A DNA stretch of 64,000 bases from contig NZ_JADYVD010000014.1 of assembly GCF_020193575.1 (NCBI RefSeq), positions 1-64,000 on the forward strand, in the 5' to 3' direction. Position numbers and translations under genes: made by a program. The notes beneath the pieces were generated by a model that saw nothing but the letters and a program-made list of their open reading frames with translations, searched no databases and was not told the DNA's origin. Every line of letters begins with the position of its first letter. The first letter of the stretch is position 1. Origin of the DNA: Ensifer sp. IC4062 (GTDB lineage: Bacteria > Pseudomonadota > Alphaproteobacteria > Rhizobiales > Rhizobiaceae). Of this stretch, positions 26,890-36,176 are shown in pieces.

Positions 26890-27426
26890 ATGACCGAGAC
26901 AGAACTGCAGCTTCAAGATTTCGCAAAAGAGCATGCTCGGGACCTGCCGACTTGGTTCCCGACGCTGCAATCGCTCATTCAATGGGGCGGTCCGGATGTC
27001 CGCTTTCCGCTCGACAAGGGCCAGATCGAGGCGATGGTTGCGGAAACGGGCGGATTGCAGCCCAAGCGCTGGATCTTTTCCGGCGTCGTGCGGGGCGCCG
27101 CTGCGGGCCATGCACAGGTCGCTCTCAACTGGCAAAACGGCGTCGCGCGCCTCGCCCGGGTCGCCGTCAATCCGCGCTTTCGCGGCCAAGGACTCGCCCG
27201 CCCCTTCTTGGGGCTTGTCGTTCAGCGTGTCTTTGCAGTTCCTACATTCGAGCGGCTGGAACTCAACGTCTACACCTTTAACGGCCCGGCAATCCGCACC
27301 TATCGTAGCCTTGGCTTTGTCGAAGAAGGCGTGCGGCGCTCGTCGGTGAAAGTCGGCGACGAGCGGTGGGACACGGCAATTTTCGGTCTGCTGCGGAGCG
27401 ATCTTCCCGATGGCAACGTTCAGTAG
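26890..27426 (+). CDS. GNAT-family N-acetyltransferase
   Basis: A 178-aa protein with the GNAT core: strand-rich LARVAVNPRFRGQGLARPFL, where RGQGLA is the acetyl-CoA pyrophosphate-binding motif A, and a C-terminal FNGPAIRTYRSLGFVEEGVRR motif B. It is related to RimJ/RimL-type and amino-acid acetyltransferases; substrate unknown. It starts 42 nt after pcaQ in the same direction and could be cotranscribed. Confidence 0.85.
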   Translation: MTETELQLQDFAKEHARDLPTWFPTLQSLIQWGGPDVRFPLDKGQIEAMVAETGGLQPKRWIFSGVVRGAAAGHAQVALNWQNGVARLARVAVNPRFRGQGLARPFLGLVVQRVFAVPTFERLELNVYTFNGPAIRTYRSLGFVEEGVRRSSVKVGDERWDTAIFGLLRSDLPDGNVQ

Positions 27427-27464
27427 CCGGTGAAACTCGCGCGGGCAACGCTCGGGATGCCAGA

Positions 27465-29209
27465 CTAATACCCCCTCGCCGCACCTGCCCCGATGCGGCT
27501 GTCGACGGCGCCATTGTAGCGAGCGCCGCCGCCGGCCCCGATCTCCTCCAGGTTTTCGCCGCCGACGAGGATGCCGGTTGCCTGTCCCCAGATCTTCCAG
27601 CTTTCGTCGATCTCTACGTCGTGCCCCATGGCGGCGAGAAGCTTGCGGGTATCCGGCGAGAGCGCATAGGGCTCCATGAACACCTTGTCCGGCAACCATT
27701 GATGGTGAAGGCGCGGCGCATCGACCGCCTCCTGGATGTTCATGCCGTGGTCGATGACATTGATGATCGCTTCCAGCGTGATCGTGATAATGCGCGCGCC
27801 TCCGGGGCTGCCGATCACCATGAAGGGCTTGCCGTCCTTGGAGATGATCGTCGGGCTCATCGACGAAAGCGGCGTCTTGCCGGGCGCAATCGCATTCGCT
27901 TCGCCCTGGACGAGACCGTAGAGATTGGGCGCGCCGGGCTTGGCGGTGAAATCGTCCATCTCGTTGTTGAGCAGGATCCCGGTTCCAGGCGCCACCACCC
28001 CGGCGCCGAACGAGCCGTTCAGCGTATAGGTGACGGCGACGGCATTGCCCTCGTCGTCGATGATCGAATAGTGGGTCGTCTCCTTGCTCTCCGCGAAGCC
28101 CTCCGGCATCAGCGCCTGCGACACGCCTGCCCTGAAAGGTTCGATCTTCTCGCGGATTTCTTTCGCATAGGCCTTGTCGGTGAGTTTGCTGACCGGATTT
28201 TCGACGAAATCCGGATCGCCGAGCGCGGTGTTGCGGTCAACATAGGCATGCCGCATGGCCTCGATCATCGCATGCACCGTCTCGGCCGAACCGTAGCCGA
28301 GATAGGAAAGCGGGTAACCCTCGAGAATGTTGAGGATCTCGCAGATGATGACGCCGCCTGATGACGGCGGCGGCGAGGACACGATGTCATAGCCACGGTA
28401 GTTGCATTTGACCGGTTCCAGCTCGCGAACGGCATATTGCTCGAAATCCTTCTTGGCGAGGATTCCGCCCTTGTCCGCACTCGCCTTGACGATCGCGTCG
28501 GCGATCGCACCCTTGTAGAAGGCATCCGGCCCCTTCTCCGCGATGCTTGACAGCGACGCGGCAAGATCGGCCTGAACCAGCTTCTCGCCGACCGCGAAAG
28601 GCTTGCCGTCGGGCTTCAGGAAGATCGCCGCCGCGGCAGGATCCTTCGCCAACCTCTCCGTTTTACCGTCGAAAGAGTCGACATCGCCCTGCTTCAGCAC
28701 GAAGCCTTCCTTGGCGAGCTTGATCGCCGGCGCGATCAGTTCCTTGAGCGGGCGCGTGCCGTAGCGGCTGCGCGCGTGCTCGAAGCCCATCACCGGCCTG
28801 GCACCCCGACAGCGAGATAGCCATTGGTGCTCAAGCCTTTGACGAGATTGCCCTTGTCATCGAGATACATGGATTTGGTGGCGGCAAGCGGCGCACGCTC
28901 GCGAAAATCGAGAAAGGTGGTCTTGCCGTCCTTGAAGCGGATGGTCATGAAACCGCCGCCTCCGATATTGCCAGCTGTCGGGTAGACAACGGCGAGTGCA
29001 TAGCCGACGGCAACCGCCGCATCAATGGCGTTGCCGCCCTTCTTCAGAACTTCGACGCCGATATCGGAGGCGAGATGCTGGGCAGTCACGACCATGCCGT
29101 GCTCGGCCTTGACCGGCTCCGGCGACGCCGCCTGCGCCGTCCACGGCGATGCCGCCCCAAGCGCAAATAAGAAGGCAAAGGACAGGCTCTTCAAGCTCGG
29201 ACTGCGCAT
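27465..29209 (-). pseudogene. ggt: Gamma-glutamyltranspeptidase, frameshifted
   Basis: Two frames together make one GGT. The first (from ATG 29209, GGGAGG upstream) has a signal peptide ending WTAQA and the N-terminal large-subunit region, and stops after GYLAVGVPGR at 28790. The second (27465 to ~28793) continues with MGFEHARSRYGTRPLKELI. Intact GGTs read VPGSV-x-GF here, so one missing base near 28796 explains the break. Downstream, the catalytic Thr motif ETTHYS, the GSFGAGVV region and the GSPGGARI motif are intact. GGT is a periplasmic autoprocessing enzyme that cleaves the gamma-glutamyl bond of glutathione. Either a recent natural frameshift or a sequencing error; the rest of the gene shows no decay. 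Confidence 0.88.
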
Positions 29210-29312
29210 GCTTTCCTCCCGAAACTCAAGATGATTGCCCCGCTGGATGACGCCCTCAACCGGCGACTGTAGCATCAAAATTCACCGGCTGCAGTTCCGA
29301 AAGCAGCGCTCA

Positions 29313-29975
29313 TCAATCGCCGGAATAGCGCTCCTCGCGCCACGGGTCGCCGCGCATATGATAGCCGTTCCGCTCCCAGAAGCCGGCGCTGTCGGCGGCG
29401 CGGAAGTCGATCCGCGTCAGCCATTTGGCGCTTTTCCAGAGATAGAGGTGCGGCACGATCAGGCGCATCGGACCGCCGTGGGCACGGCTGATCGGTGCGC
29501 CTTCCCAACTAGTCGCGAGGATCGCGTTCTCTGCGGCGAAGTCGACGAGCGGAAGATTGGTGGTGTAGCCGTCGTAGCTGGTCAGCAGGACGTATTCTGC
29601 CTCAGGTTTCGGCATCGCCCGATCGAGGAGTTCGCGCGTCAGCACGCCCTGCCAGCGATTGTCGTAGCGCGACCAGGTCGTCACGCAATGTATGTCGGAG
29701 AGACTGTCACTCTGCGGCAACGACTGGAACGCCTCCCAGTCGAGTGACAGCGGCTGCTCGACGAGGCCGGTCAGGTCAAGCCGCCAGGTCTCCAGCGCAA
29801 TGTGCGGCTGCTGTCCAAGATCCAGAACCGGCCAGTTGTTCACGAGATGCTGGCCGGGCGGCAGACGGTCGGTTTCCGGGCGCGTCACACGGCCCGTCAG
29901 GAACTTGCCACCCGCGGCCCATTGCCGCTTGGTGGATGTCAGTTTCGTCTCCAGTATCGGTTCGTCATCGCCCAT
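29313..29975 (-). CDS. Sulfite-oxidase-like molybdopterin oxidoreductase
   Basis: The protein is 220 aa from the ATG at 29975 (MGDDEPILETKLTST); the frame continues to 30041 but lacks support. It is a single oxidoreductase molybdopterin domain (SUOX fold). Cys97 in DIHCVTTWSRYDNRW is the expected molybdenum ligand, and HGGPMRLIVPHLYLWKSAKW is the conserved cofactor-binding stretch. No signal peptide, haem domain or dimerisation domain is present, so it is a short cytoplasmic form, closer to the YuiH/sulfite-oxidase-like family than to periplasmic MsrP. Substrate unknown. Confidence 0.88.
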   Translation of the reverse strand: MGDDEPILETKLTSTKRQWAAGGKFLTGRVTRPETDRLPPGQHLVNNWPVLDLGQQPHIALETWRLDLTGLVEQPLSLDWEAFQSLPQSDSLSDIHCVTTWSRYDNRWQGVLTRELLDRAMPKPEAEYVLLTSYDGYTTNLPLVDFAAENAILATSWEGAPISRAHGGPMRLIVPHLYLWKSAKWLTRIDFRAADSAGFWERNGYHMRGDPWREERYSGD

Positions 29976-30363
29976 GAAGCACCCCGTCGTCGTACTTGTT
30001 ATGGGACGATTTGAGGCGCGAAAGGCCGCGGCGTCAAGCAAGCTGCCGATACCCCATCAGAGCTAGATCGAACGGGTGAGTCTCGATTGACTATCTGCTC
30101 CCGCCGTGAGAATCTCTGCTGCAGTGCAGCAATTGCTGCGCGCCTGTCTGGCACGGTCACCCTGCTCGGTGGAGGACTGTTCTCTTGCGGCTGGATCGAC
30201 ACATTTTCACAAACCCGCGCACCTCCGTGCCAGGCCTGTGGCCTTTGCACCGGTGCGCCCTGATATCGCAGGTTGCGCCGACCCAAGGGCGACTGACCCA
30301 ACAATTGCCGTCATTCTGGAGTTGATGCCTTTCTCCTCGCCCGTTCGCGTGAGGTGCAAGCCT
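29976..30363. other. Intergenic region, no gene recognised
   Basis: About 390 nt between the sulfite-oxidase-like gene (leftward) and the polysaccharide locus (rightward). Frames on both strands have poor codon use and no family resemblance. Promoters for both directions are expected here but no clear consensus was seen. Confidence 0.4.
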
Positions 30364-30450
30364 ACTGCATGTTTCCTTAAATCGTAGCCGCTTTAAGGAT
30401 AAGAATATGCAGCAATTCAAAGTGTTACAGCGTCCTTTGCGCGCCTTGCG
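30364..30450 (+). repeat. Dispersed repeat copy 1 (TGCAT...CCTTAAA hairpin type), with a micro-ORF
   Basis: The segment ACTGCATGTTTCCTTAAATC...TTTAAGGAT...ATGCAGCAATTCAAAG...TACAGCGTCC recurs in reverse complement at 41294-41364. It folds with CCTTAAA/TTTAAGG inside and TGCAT/ATGCA outside. An ATG in its right arm (30407) opens a 28-codon frame MQQFKVLQRP... that stops at 30493, just before the GGAG of the following glycosyltransferase, so it could act as a leader frame. The element matches from memory a common rhizobial intergenic repeat. Confidence 0.75.
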
Positions 30451-30505
30451 GGACACGCGGCGCTGTATCGGCCGCGGCGAAATGCCTGTATGAAGGAGAA
30501 GCGGT

Positions 30506-31591
30506 ATGAAGGTTCTGTTTGCCGGCGGAAACGGTTACTATCCGGAGTTCAGCGGCGGCGTTCAGTCGAGCACGCACCACCTCGTCCAGCAGTTGCGTGA
30601 CCGCGGTCACGAGGCCGGCGTATTGGCCGCCTTGTTCGGCGACGGCATGTTCGGTTTCAAGGCGCGAGTCAAGCTCAAGTTGTCCGGAGAGCGTGGCGTG
30701 ATGGACAGCTTTCCCGGCTATCCCGTCGTTCGGGCCTGGCATCCCTGGGAGGCGGCAACTTTCGCCGTGAACAAGCTCCGCCCCGACGTCGCCGTTGTGC
30801 AGTGCCACAAATCGGTCCCGATCGGAAAGGCGCTGCAGGTGCACAACGTGCCGCTGGTGATCTATCTTAGAAACGTCGAATTTCACGAACTGGCCGGCGA
30901 TCTCAGGGAACTGACCGCCGCCCACTACATCGCGAATTCAGAATTCACCGCCCGGACCTACAAGCAGAAATACGGCATCGACTCGGTGGTCATCCCGCCG
31001 ACGATCAATCCCGAAACCTACAAGACGCCGACGACGCGGGAATATGTGACCTTCATCAATCCTTACAAGGAGAAAGGATTCGAACTGGCGGTCCGCATCG
31101 CCGAGCAATGCCCCGACATTCCCTTCCTGTTCGTCGAAAGCTGGAAGCTCGCCGACGATCACCGGGCGGAAATCGAGAAGATCATCGCGCCGTTGAAGAA
31201 CGTGCGCCTCGAAAACCGCACCAGCGACATGAAGACTGTCTACGGACGGACGAAGATCCTGCTTGCGCCGAGCAAATGGGAAGAGGCCTGGGGGCGGGTG
31301 GCGTCCGAGGCACATTGCAGCGGCATTCCGGTGGTCGGATCGACGCGCGGCGGGTTGCCGGAAGCAATCGGCGAAGGGGGCATCCTTCTCGACCACGATG
31401 GACCGCTCGAGGAATGGACCAGCGCCATCCGTCGTCTGTGGAGCGACGATGCCGAATATGAACGGCTGTCGGCAGCGGCCTCGAAATTCGCCGAACGGCC
31501 GCTGATGCGGCCCGATCGCCAGTTTGCGGCATTCCTCGATGTTCTGGATCGCGCTGCCGCGAGCCGCGCCTCTGCGCTCAAGGCCTCTTGA
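30506..31591 (+). CDS. Glycosyltransferase family 4
   Basis: A 361-aa GT-B fold transferase. The N-terminal GGNGYYPEFSGGVQSSTHHL is the acceptor-side Gly loop typical of GT4, and the C-terminal EAWGRVASEAHCSGIPVVGSTRGGLPEAIGEGG contains the E-x7-E donor motif. It uses a nucleotide sugar at the cytoplasmic membrane face to extend a surface glycan. GGAGAAG precedes the ATG. First gene of a four-gene polysaccharide locus, 11 nt before the next transferase. Confidence 0.9.
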   Translation: MKVLFAGGNGYYPEFSGGVQSSTHHLVQQLRDRGHEAGVLAALFGDGMFGFKARVKLKLSGERGVMDSFPGYPVVRAWHPWEAATFAVNKLRPDVAVVQCHKSVPIGKALQVHNVPLVIYLRNVEFHELAGDLRELTAAHYIANSEFTARTYKQKYGIDSVVIPPTINPETYKTPTTREYVTFINPYKEKGFELAVRIAEQCPDIPFLFVESWKLADDHRAEIEKIIAPLKNVRLENRTSDMKTVYGRTKILLAPSKWEEAWGRVASEAHCSGIPVVGSTRGGLPEAIGEGGILLDHDGPLEEWTSAIRRLWSDDAEYERLSAAASKFAERPLMRPDRQFAAFLDVLDRAAASRASALKAS

Positions 31592-31602
31592 GACCGGCAA
31601 AC

Positions 31603-32805
31603 ATGCGCGTCGGTTTCATAGTCGGTCAGTTTCCGTCGCTTTCGGAAACTTTCGTCATCGGCCAGATGGCCGGCCTCTTGCGTCGCGGCTTCGAAGTCGA
31701 TGTCGTTTGCAACGGGATATCGGATTACAACTTCGCGGATCGGCGGCAGGAGCCGCTCGCCACCCTTCTGGCACGAACCCGTGACTGGTGGGGCGCAGCG
31801 GCGCCTACGCGTCCGGTGATAGAACGGCTGCCGGCGAAACTTCGCGACAAGGTCTCCACCGCGCTCGATATCTCGTCGGTCGCCCGCCTGAATGAATGCG
31901 ACGTCCTCGTCGCCCATTTCGGACACAACGGCGTCCGTGCCGCGAGGCTGAAGAAATGGAAGCGGCTGAAGCCGCCGATCATCACGATCTTCCACGGCTA
32001 CGACGTCGGAGTGCCGCTCTACGAGCGGGGCCTCGGCCGATACAATGATCTGTTCGAATACGGCGCGCTCAACCTAACCGTGAATGGCTTCTTTCGCCGC
32101 GTTCTGGTGGAAGCCGGAGCACCGGAAAGCAAGGTTGCCGTGCACCATATGGGGATCGATCTCAAGAAGATCCCCTACGAGTGGAAATCCTGGCGTGGCG
32201 CACCGCTGCAATTGATTTCGGTATGCCGGCTGGCCGAGAAAAAAGGCGTGGAATACGCGCTGCGCGCGCTCGCACGCCTTGGTGCCGACGCGCCGGAACT
32301 CGCCTGGCACTACACGATCATCGGCGACGGCCCCCTTCGCCAAAGCCTCGAGGCGCTCGCCTCCGAGCTCGGTATCGCAGGACGAGTTTCCTTCCTCGGC
32401 AGCCTCGCCCATCAGGATGTCAAGGAGTGGCTGCGGCGCTCGCACGCCTTCGTGCTGCCGAGCGTTACTGCCAAGAACGGCGACGTCGAAGGGATCCCTG
32501 TGGCTCTGATGGAAGCGATGGCCGCCGGTCTGACGGTGGTGAGTTCCAACCATTCCGGCATTCCCGAACTGATCGAGGATCGGAAGACCGGCTTCCTCGC
32601 AGACGAAAGAGACGTCGAGACACTTGCGAGCCGGCTGCGCTTCGTCGCGCAGCATCCTGAGCAGTGCGAGGGCGTAGCGCTGCAGGCAAGGAAGAAGGTC
32701 GAGGCCGAATTCGACATGGAGGCGCTCGACAACGATTTCGCCGAAATCGTCAGCCGGTTCGCTGCAGCGCCGGGCGTCTCATCGGACGCGCAACGGACAC
32801 CGTAG
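31603..32805 (+). CDS. Glycosyltransferase family 4 (WcaL/AmsK-like)
   Basis: A 400-aa protein from the ATG at 31603 (MRVGFIVGQFPSLSETFVI); the TTG at 31588 overlapping the preceding stop is less likely. N-terminal FPSLSETF is typical of exopolysaccharide GT4 enzymes such as WcaL and AmsK. HFGHNGVRAARL and FHGYDV line the acceptor side, and EGIPVALMEAMAAGLTVVSSNHSGIPELI carries the E-x7-E donor motif. It probably adds a hexose to the same repeat unit as its neighbour. Confidence 0.9.
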   Translation: MRVGFIVGQFPSLSETFVIGQMAGLLRRGFEVDVVCNGISDYNFADRRQEPLATLLARTRDWWGAAAPTRPVIERLPAKLRDKVSTALDISSVARLNECDVLVAHFGHNGVRAARLKKWKRLKPPIITIFHGYDVGVPLYERGLGRYNDLFEYGALNLTVNGFFRRVLVEAGAPESKVAVHHMGIDLKKIPYEWKSWRGAPLQLISVCRLAEKKGVEYALRALARLGADAPELAWHYTIIGDGPLRQSLEALASELGIAGRVSFLGSLAHQDVKEWLRRSHAFVLPSVTAKNGDVEGIPVALMEAMAAGLTVVSSNHSGIPELIEDRKTGFLADERDVETLASRLRFVAQHPEQCEGVALQARKKVEAEFDMEALDNDFAEIVSRFAAAPGVSSDAQRTP

Positions 32806-32936
32806 CATTTTTGAAAGGCCGCGGGATGTGGAGTGTGCGCGGTTTCCGCCCGCCTCCCGCTCCAACTCTTTGAAACGACGCAATTCCGGATGGAAGACAC
32901 ACGTTTCCTGGAATTGCCCCAGTCGAGGCAAGTCGC

Positions 32937-34400
32937 TTGAACGCAGAAAACATCCAATTCGGTCGGCTCGCACTGCGTGGCGGGCTGGTGACAGGTGGCG
33001 CCCAGGCCATTCGCATGGTCATCCAGTTCGTCTCCGTCGTCGTGCTCGCACGTTTGCTGGCGCCGGAAGATTTCGGCCTCGTCGCATCGGTCAGCCCGGT
33101 CGTCGCCTTCGTCGGTCTTTTCCAGAACCTCGGGCTTCAACAGGCGGTCATCCAGCGCAAGGAGATCGGAGAGAGAGAGCTCAATCAGGTCTTCTGGATC
33201 AGTACCCTCGTCGGTCTTATCTGCACGCTCGTCGTTATCGCGCTGTCGCCCGCCATCGCGGTTTTCTACGGCGACCAGCGCATGACGGCCATTGCGATTG
33301 CCGCAGCACTGCCGCTACTCCTCGGCAGCCTCGCCGCGTTGCCGCTCGCTTTGATGAACCGGCACCTGAAATTCGGGCAGTTGGCGTTGAACGATGTTTA
33401 TGCCGCAGTGGTAGGTCTTCTCGTCACGGCCGGGGCCGCCTATCTCGGCCTCGGCTATTGGTCGCTTGTGATCGGGCCTGCAGCTTCCGCTGCAGTCGCC
33501 CTCATGGCTGCGTGGTGGGCCACGCGCTGGATGCCGGGGCGGCCGGCATTTGCAATCGACCGCGACATCATCTCGTTCGGCGCCAATCTCACCGGCTTCA
33601 ACCTGGTCAACTTCTTCTCGCGCAATCTCGACAACGTCCTGATTGGCAAGTTTTCCGGGCCGATCGAGCTCGGTTACTACGACCGCGCCTACAAGCTTCT
33701 CCTGTTCCCCCTGCAGAACATCACGCAGCCGCTGTCGCGCGTGATGATCCCGCTGATGAGCCGCATCCAGGAGGACAAGCCCCGGTTTCGCGATATCTAC
33801 ATGCGCACCAACTGGCTGCTCGCCGCGGTCACCATGCCCGGCATTGCGGCGCTGACTTCAGCCGCCGAGCCAACCGTCAGCATCCTCTTCGGCGAGAAAT
33901 GGTTGCCGGTTGCGCCGATCTTCGCCTGGCTCGGAATAGCTAGCCTGATGCAGCCGGTTTCGAGCACGACGGGCTGGATCTTTATCTGCCAGGGCGAAAC
34001 GAAAACGATGTTCCGCTGGGGCATCTATTCGTCGCTGACGACGGTGCTCTCCTTCGTCGTCGGCCTGCAATGGGGCGCGATCGGTGTCGCAGCCGCCTAT
34101 GCGATCAGCGGCTACGTCCTGCGCGTCCCGGTGCTTGCCTGGCTGCTGCAGCGGGTGGGACCGGTCTCGGCGATGGATTTCCTCTACGTCCAGGGCCTCT
34201 TTCTCGTATCGGCCCTGGTCGCTTGGATCTGCTATCGGCTGCTTCCAGAGGCGTTGACCGGAAGCTCGGACCTTTTGGCCCTGGTTTCCGCGATCTGCCT
34301 CAACTACGGACTGGCGCTCGTTTTCGCCCTTGCGTTACGCCAACCGCGCAGCGTCGTGCTCGAAACCCTCTCGAAGGCCGTGAGCGCCATTCGCCGGTAG
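32937..34400 (+). CDS. Polysaccharide flippase (WzxC/ExoT type, MATE-like)
   Basis: A 487-aa protein with about 12-14 membrane helices. The N-terminus GGLVTGGAQAIRMVIQFVSVVVLARLLAPEDFG and the DNVLIGKFSGPIELGYYDRAYKLL motif are characteristic of the polysaccharide transporter family (RfbX/WzxC/ExoT). It flips lipid-linked oligosaccharide repeat units across the inner membrane. The start is a TTG at 32937, the only candidate before the conserved N-terminus. Its 3' end overlaps the convergent pyruvyltransferase gene by 66 nt. Confidence 0.92.
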   Translation: MNAENIQFGRLALRGGLVTGGAQAIRMVIQFVSVVVLARLLAPEDFGLVASVSPVVAFVGLFQNLGLQQAVIQRKEIGERELNQVFWISTLVGLICTLVVIALSPAIAVFYGDQRMTAIAIAAALPLLLGSLAALPLALMNRHLKFGQLALNDVYAAVVGLLVTAGAAYLGLGYWSLVIGPAASAAVALMAAWWATRWMPGRPAFAIDRDIISFGANLTGFNLVNFFSRNLDNVLIGKFSGPIELGYYDRAYKLLLFPLQNITQPLSRVMIPLMSRIQEDKPRFRDIYMRTNWLLAAVTMPGIAALTSAAEPTVSILFGEKWLPVAPIFAWLGIASLMQPVSSTTGWIFICQGETKTMFRWGIYSSLTTVLSFVVGLQWGAIGVAAAYAISGYVLRVPVLAWLLQRVGPVSAMDFLYVQGLFLVSALVAWICYRLLPEALTGSSDLLALVSAICLNYGLALVFALALRQPRSVVLETLSKAVSAIRR

Positions 34401-35678
34401 GCCTTCGATTACGGGGCGGAGCAAATCCGCCGCTGACATCGCCGAGGCGTGCTCCTCGAGGACCGCCTTGAGGCTGACTTCGCGATAAAGGTCGAGCTCG
34501 CCGACGAAGCGGTCGAGCTTGCCGCTCGCCTCTTCTGGCGTCACCGTGTCGATATCGAGCAGGACATCGTCCACGCCGACGCGCTTGGCGACTTCCTTCG
34601 TCTTGAACTCATAGGCGATCGGCAGCACTGGCGTACCGGTGCAAAGCGACATGATCATCATGTGCATGCGCGTCGCCACGACGAAGTCGAGACCTTTGGC
34701 GAGTGCCATCAATTGCTCCGGCGTGTGGAACGAGGCGTCGACGTTCACATGCTCGGCAATCTCCGGCGCCAGTCCCGAGACGATGAGGTTCGCCGTCTTC
34801 GAATCGTCATGCGCATATTCCGGCACGCCCTGGCAGGTCGAAATGAACGTGATCTTCTTGCCATGGTCGCGGACGAGCTTCGTCGCCATCTCGCGAACCG
34901 AATCGATGTATCGGCCCATGCCGCCGTCGCCGCCCTTGACGTAATGCCAGTGCCGTACGGAGATGCCGACGCGGCCGGTCGGTGCCGGGCGGCCAATCAT
35001 CAGCAGCGCCTTGATCCGCTCGACGTCCGCCAGCGCGAAGACGGAATCGGCGACCACATGGCACTTCGACGGATCGTCGACGAGACCGAGGATATGGTCG
35101 CGTGAACGCGCGTCGCGCAGGAGGATCAGCGGACTGCGGGCAAAAATCGGCGGTAGCATCCGGAGATTGTAAGGCTTCTCGAACGGGCCAAGCGACTGGG
35201 TGAAGAAGATCGTCTTCTTGCCAAGCATCTCGCCGAGCTTGAACTGGTTGATGCGCCGCTCGAGCGAATAGTTCTCGACGAGATAGGTGCCGCCGGTGGT
35301 GATCACCAGATCGGCGTCCTTGTAGAGTGCAAGACTCTTCCGGTCCTCGTCGCTGAAGAAGCGCCTGTCGAGATAGTTGCCGCTGCCGAGATGGCGGAGC
35401 GCCTGGAAGGCTGCCTGGTTATAGACCTGCTTCAGCGCATTCTTGACGGTGTTGTCGTCGTATTTGTACTTGAAGATCGATTCCGACGGGAGTTTGCGAA
35501 GCTCGATGTCGGGATATTGTTCTTTCGGATACAGTCGCGCCGCGACCTCCGGCTGGCTGTCGAACACCAGGAATTCGACCTTCTCGCCCAGTATCGATTT
35601 CAGGATGTGCCTGATCGCGAAAAGAATGGCCGCGTCGCCCGTGTTCAAGCAGACGGTATTTTCGACTACAACTTTCAT
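34335..35678 (-). CDS. Polysaccharide pyruvyltransferase family protein
   Basis: A 447-aa protein of the PS_pyruv_trans family (CsaB/ExoV/WcaK-like). N-terminal ENTVCLNTGDAAILFAI and a central TTGGTYLVENYSLERRINQFKLGEMLGKKTIFFTQSLGPFEKP are typical, as is the late VATRMHMMIMSLCTGTPVLPIAYEFKT block. It should transfer pyruvate from PEP to a sugar of the surface polysaccharide, or be a related nucleotide-binding transferase. The last 22 codons overlap the flippase gene end on the other strand; a stop this deep in a neighbour is unusual. Confidence 0.87.
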   Translation of the reverse strand: MKVVVENTVCLNTGDAAILFAIRHILKSILGEKVEFLVFDSQPEVAARLYPKEQYPDIELRKLPSESIFKYKYDDNTVKNALKQVYNQAAFQALRHLGSGNYLDRRFFSDEDRKSLALYKDADLVITTGGTYLVENYSLERRINQFKLGEMLGKKTIFFTQSLGPFEKPYNLRMLPPIFARSPLILLRDARSRDHILGLVDDPSKCHVVADSVFALADVERIKALLMIGRPAPTGRVGISVRHWHYVKGGDGGMGRYIDSVREMATKLVRDHGKKITFISTCQGVPEYAHDDSKTANLIVSGLAPEIAEHVNVDASFHTPEQLMALAKGLDFVVATRMHMMIMSLCTGTPVLPIAYEFKTKEVAKRVGVDDVLLDIDTVTPEEASGKLDRFVGELDLYREVSLKAVLEEHASAMSAADLLRPVIEGLPANGAHGLREGFEHDAARLA

Positions 35679-36176
35679 GTTCCGTCATCCCCGTGTGAAA
35701 GTCTCGCCAGACATGGGAGGGTGGTGCCGGCCGACTTGCCGCTTGCGAGCGCTATCCGTGCCCGACGGACAACCCGCAATAGCCTTCTGTCGCGAAGTTT
35801 TGGTGAATTCATGGCCGATGGCGCGATATTTGCCGCAATGCAGCATAAGGGCGGACCTGGCCTGATGAGGCGAAGCGGTTCCAGTGGTGAAGCCTTGACG
35901 CTTGAGACCGATTTGCCGGTTTCGACCCATTGTCGGCGGTAGCCATCGGCTCGGCGCCGAGTGGCAAGTGCCCATATTTGGTGCTTGATGATGGTATAAT
36001 AGTTTACTCGCTGCCTTAGGCCGTGCGGACGAATTTGACCAAGCACAGGCCTGCGACGACCGGCTTGCCCGGACTATCCACTCGAACTTCGCCATATGGC
36101 GAGGCATCACCCGCATGCCGTCGTCGAGGAACGAGCAAGCACTGGCTGGCGTGGATGGCCACATCGGGGTGAACCC
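35679..36176. other. 498-nt region without a recognised gene
   Basis: The stretch between the pyruvyltransferase (leftward) and the MscS gene (rightward) has lower GC and an A/T-rich patch near 35990-36005 (ATGGTATAATAGTTTACTC). Long minus-strand frames exist but resemble no family and run antisense into the MscS gene. Possibly the site of a past insertion; nothing firm is visible. Confidence 0.4.
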
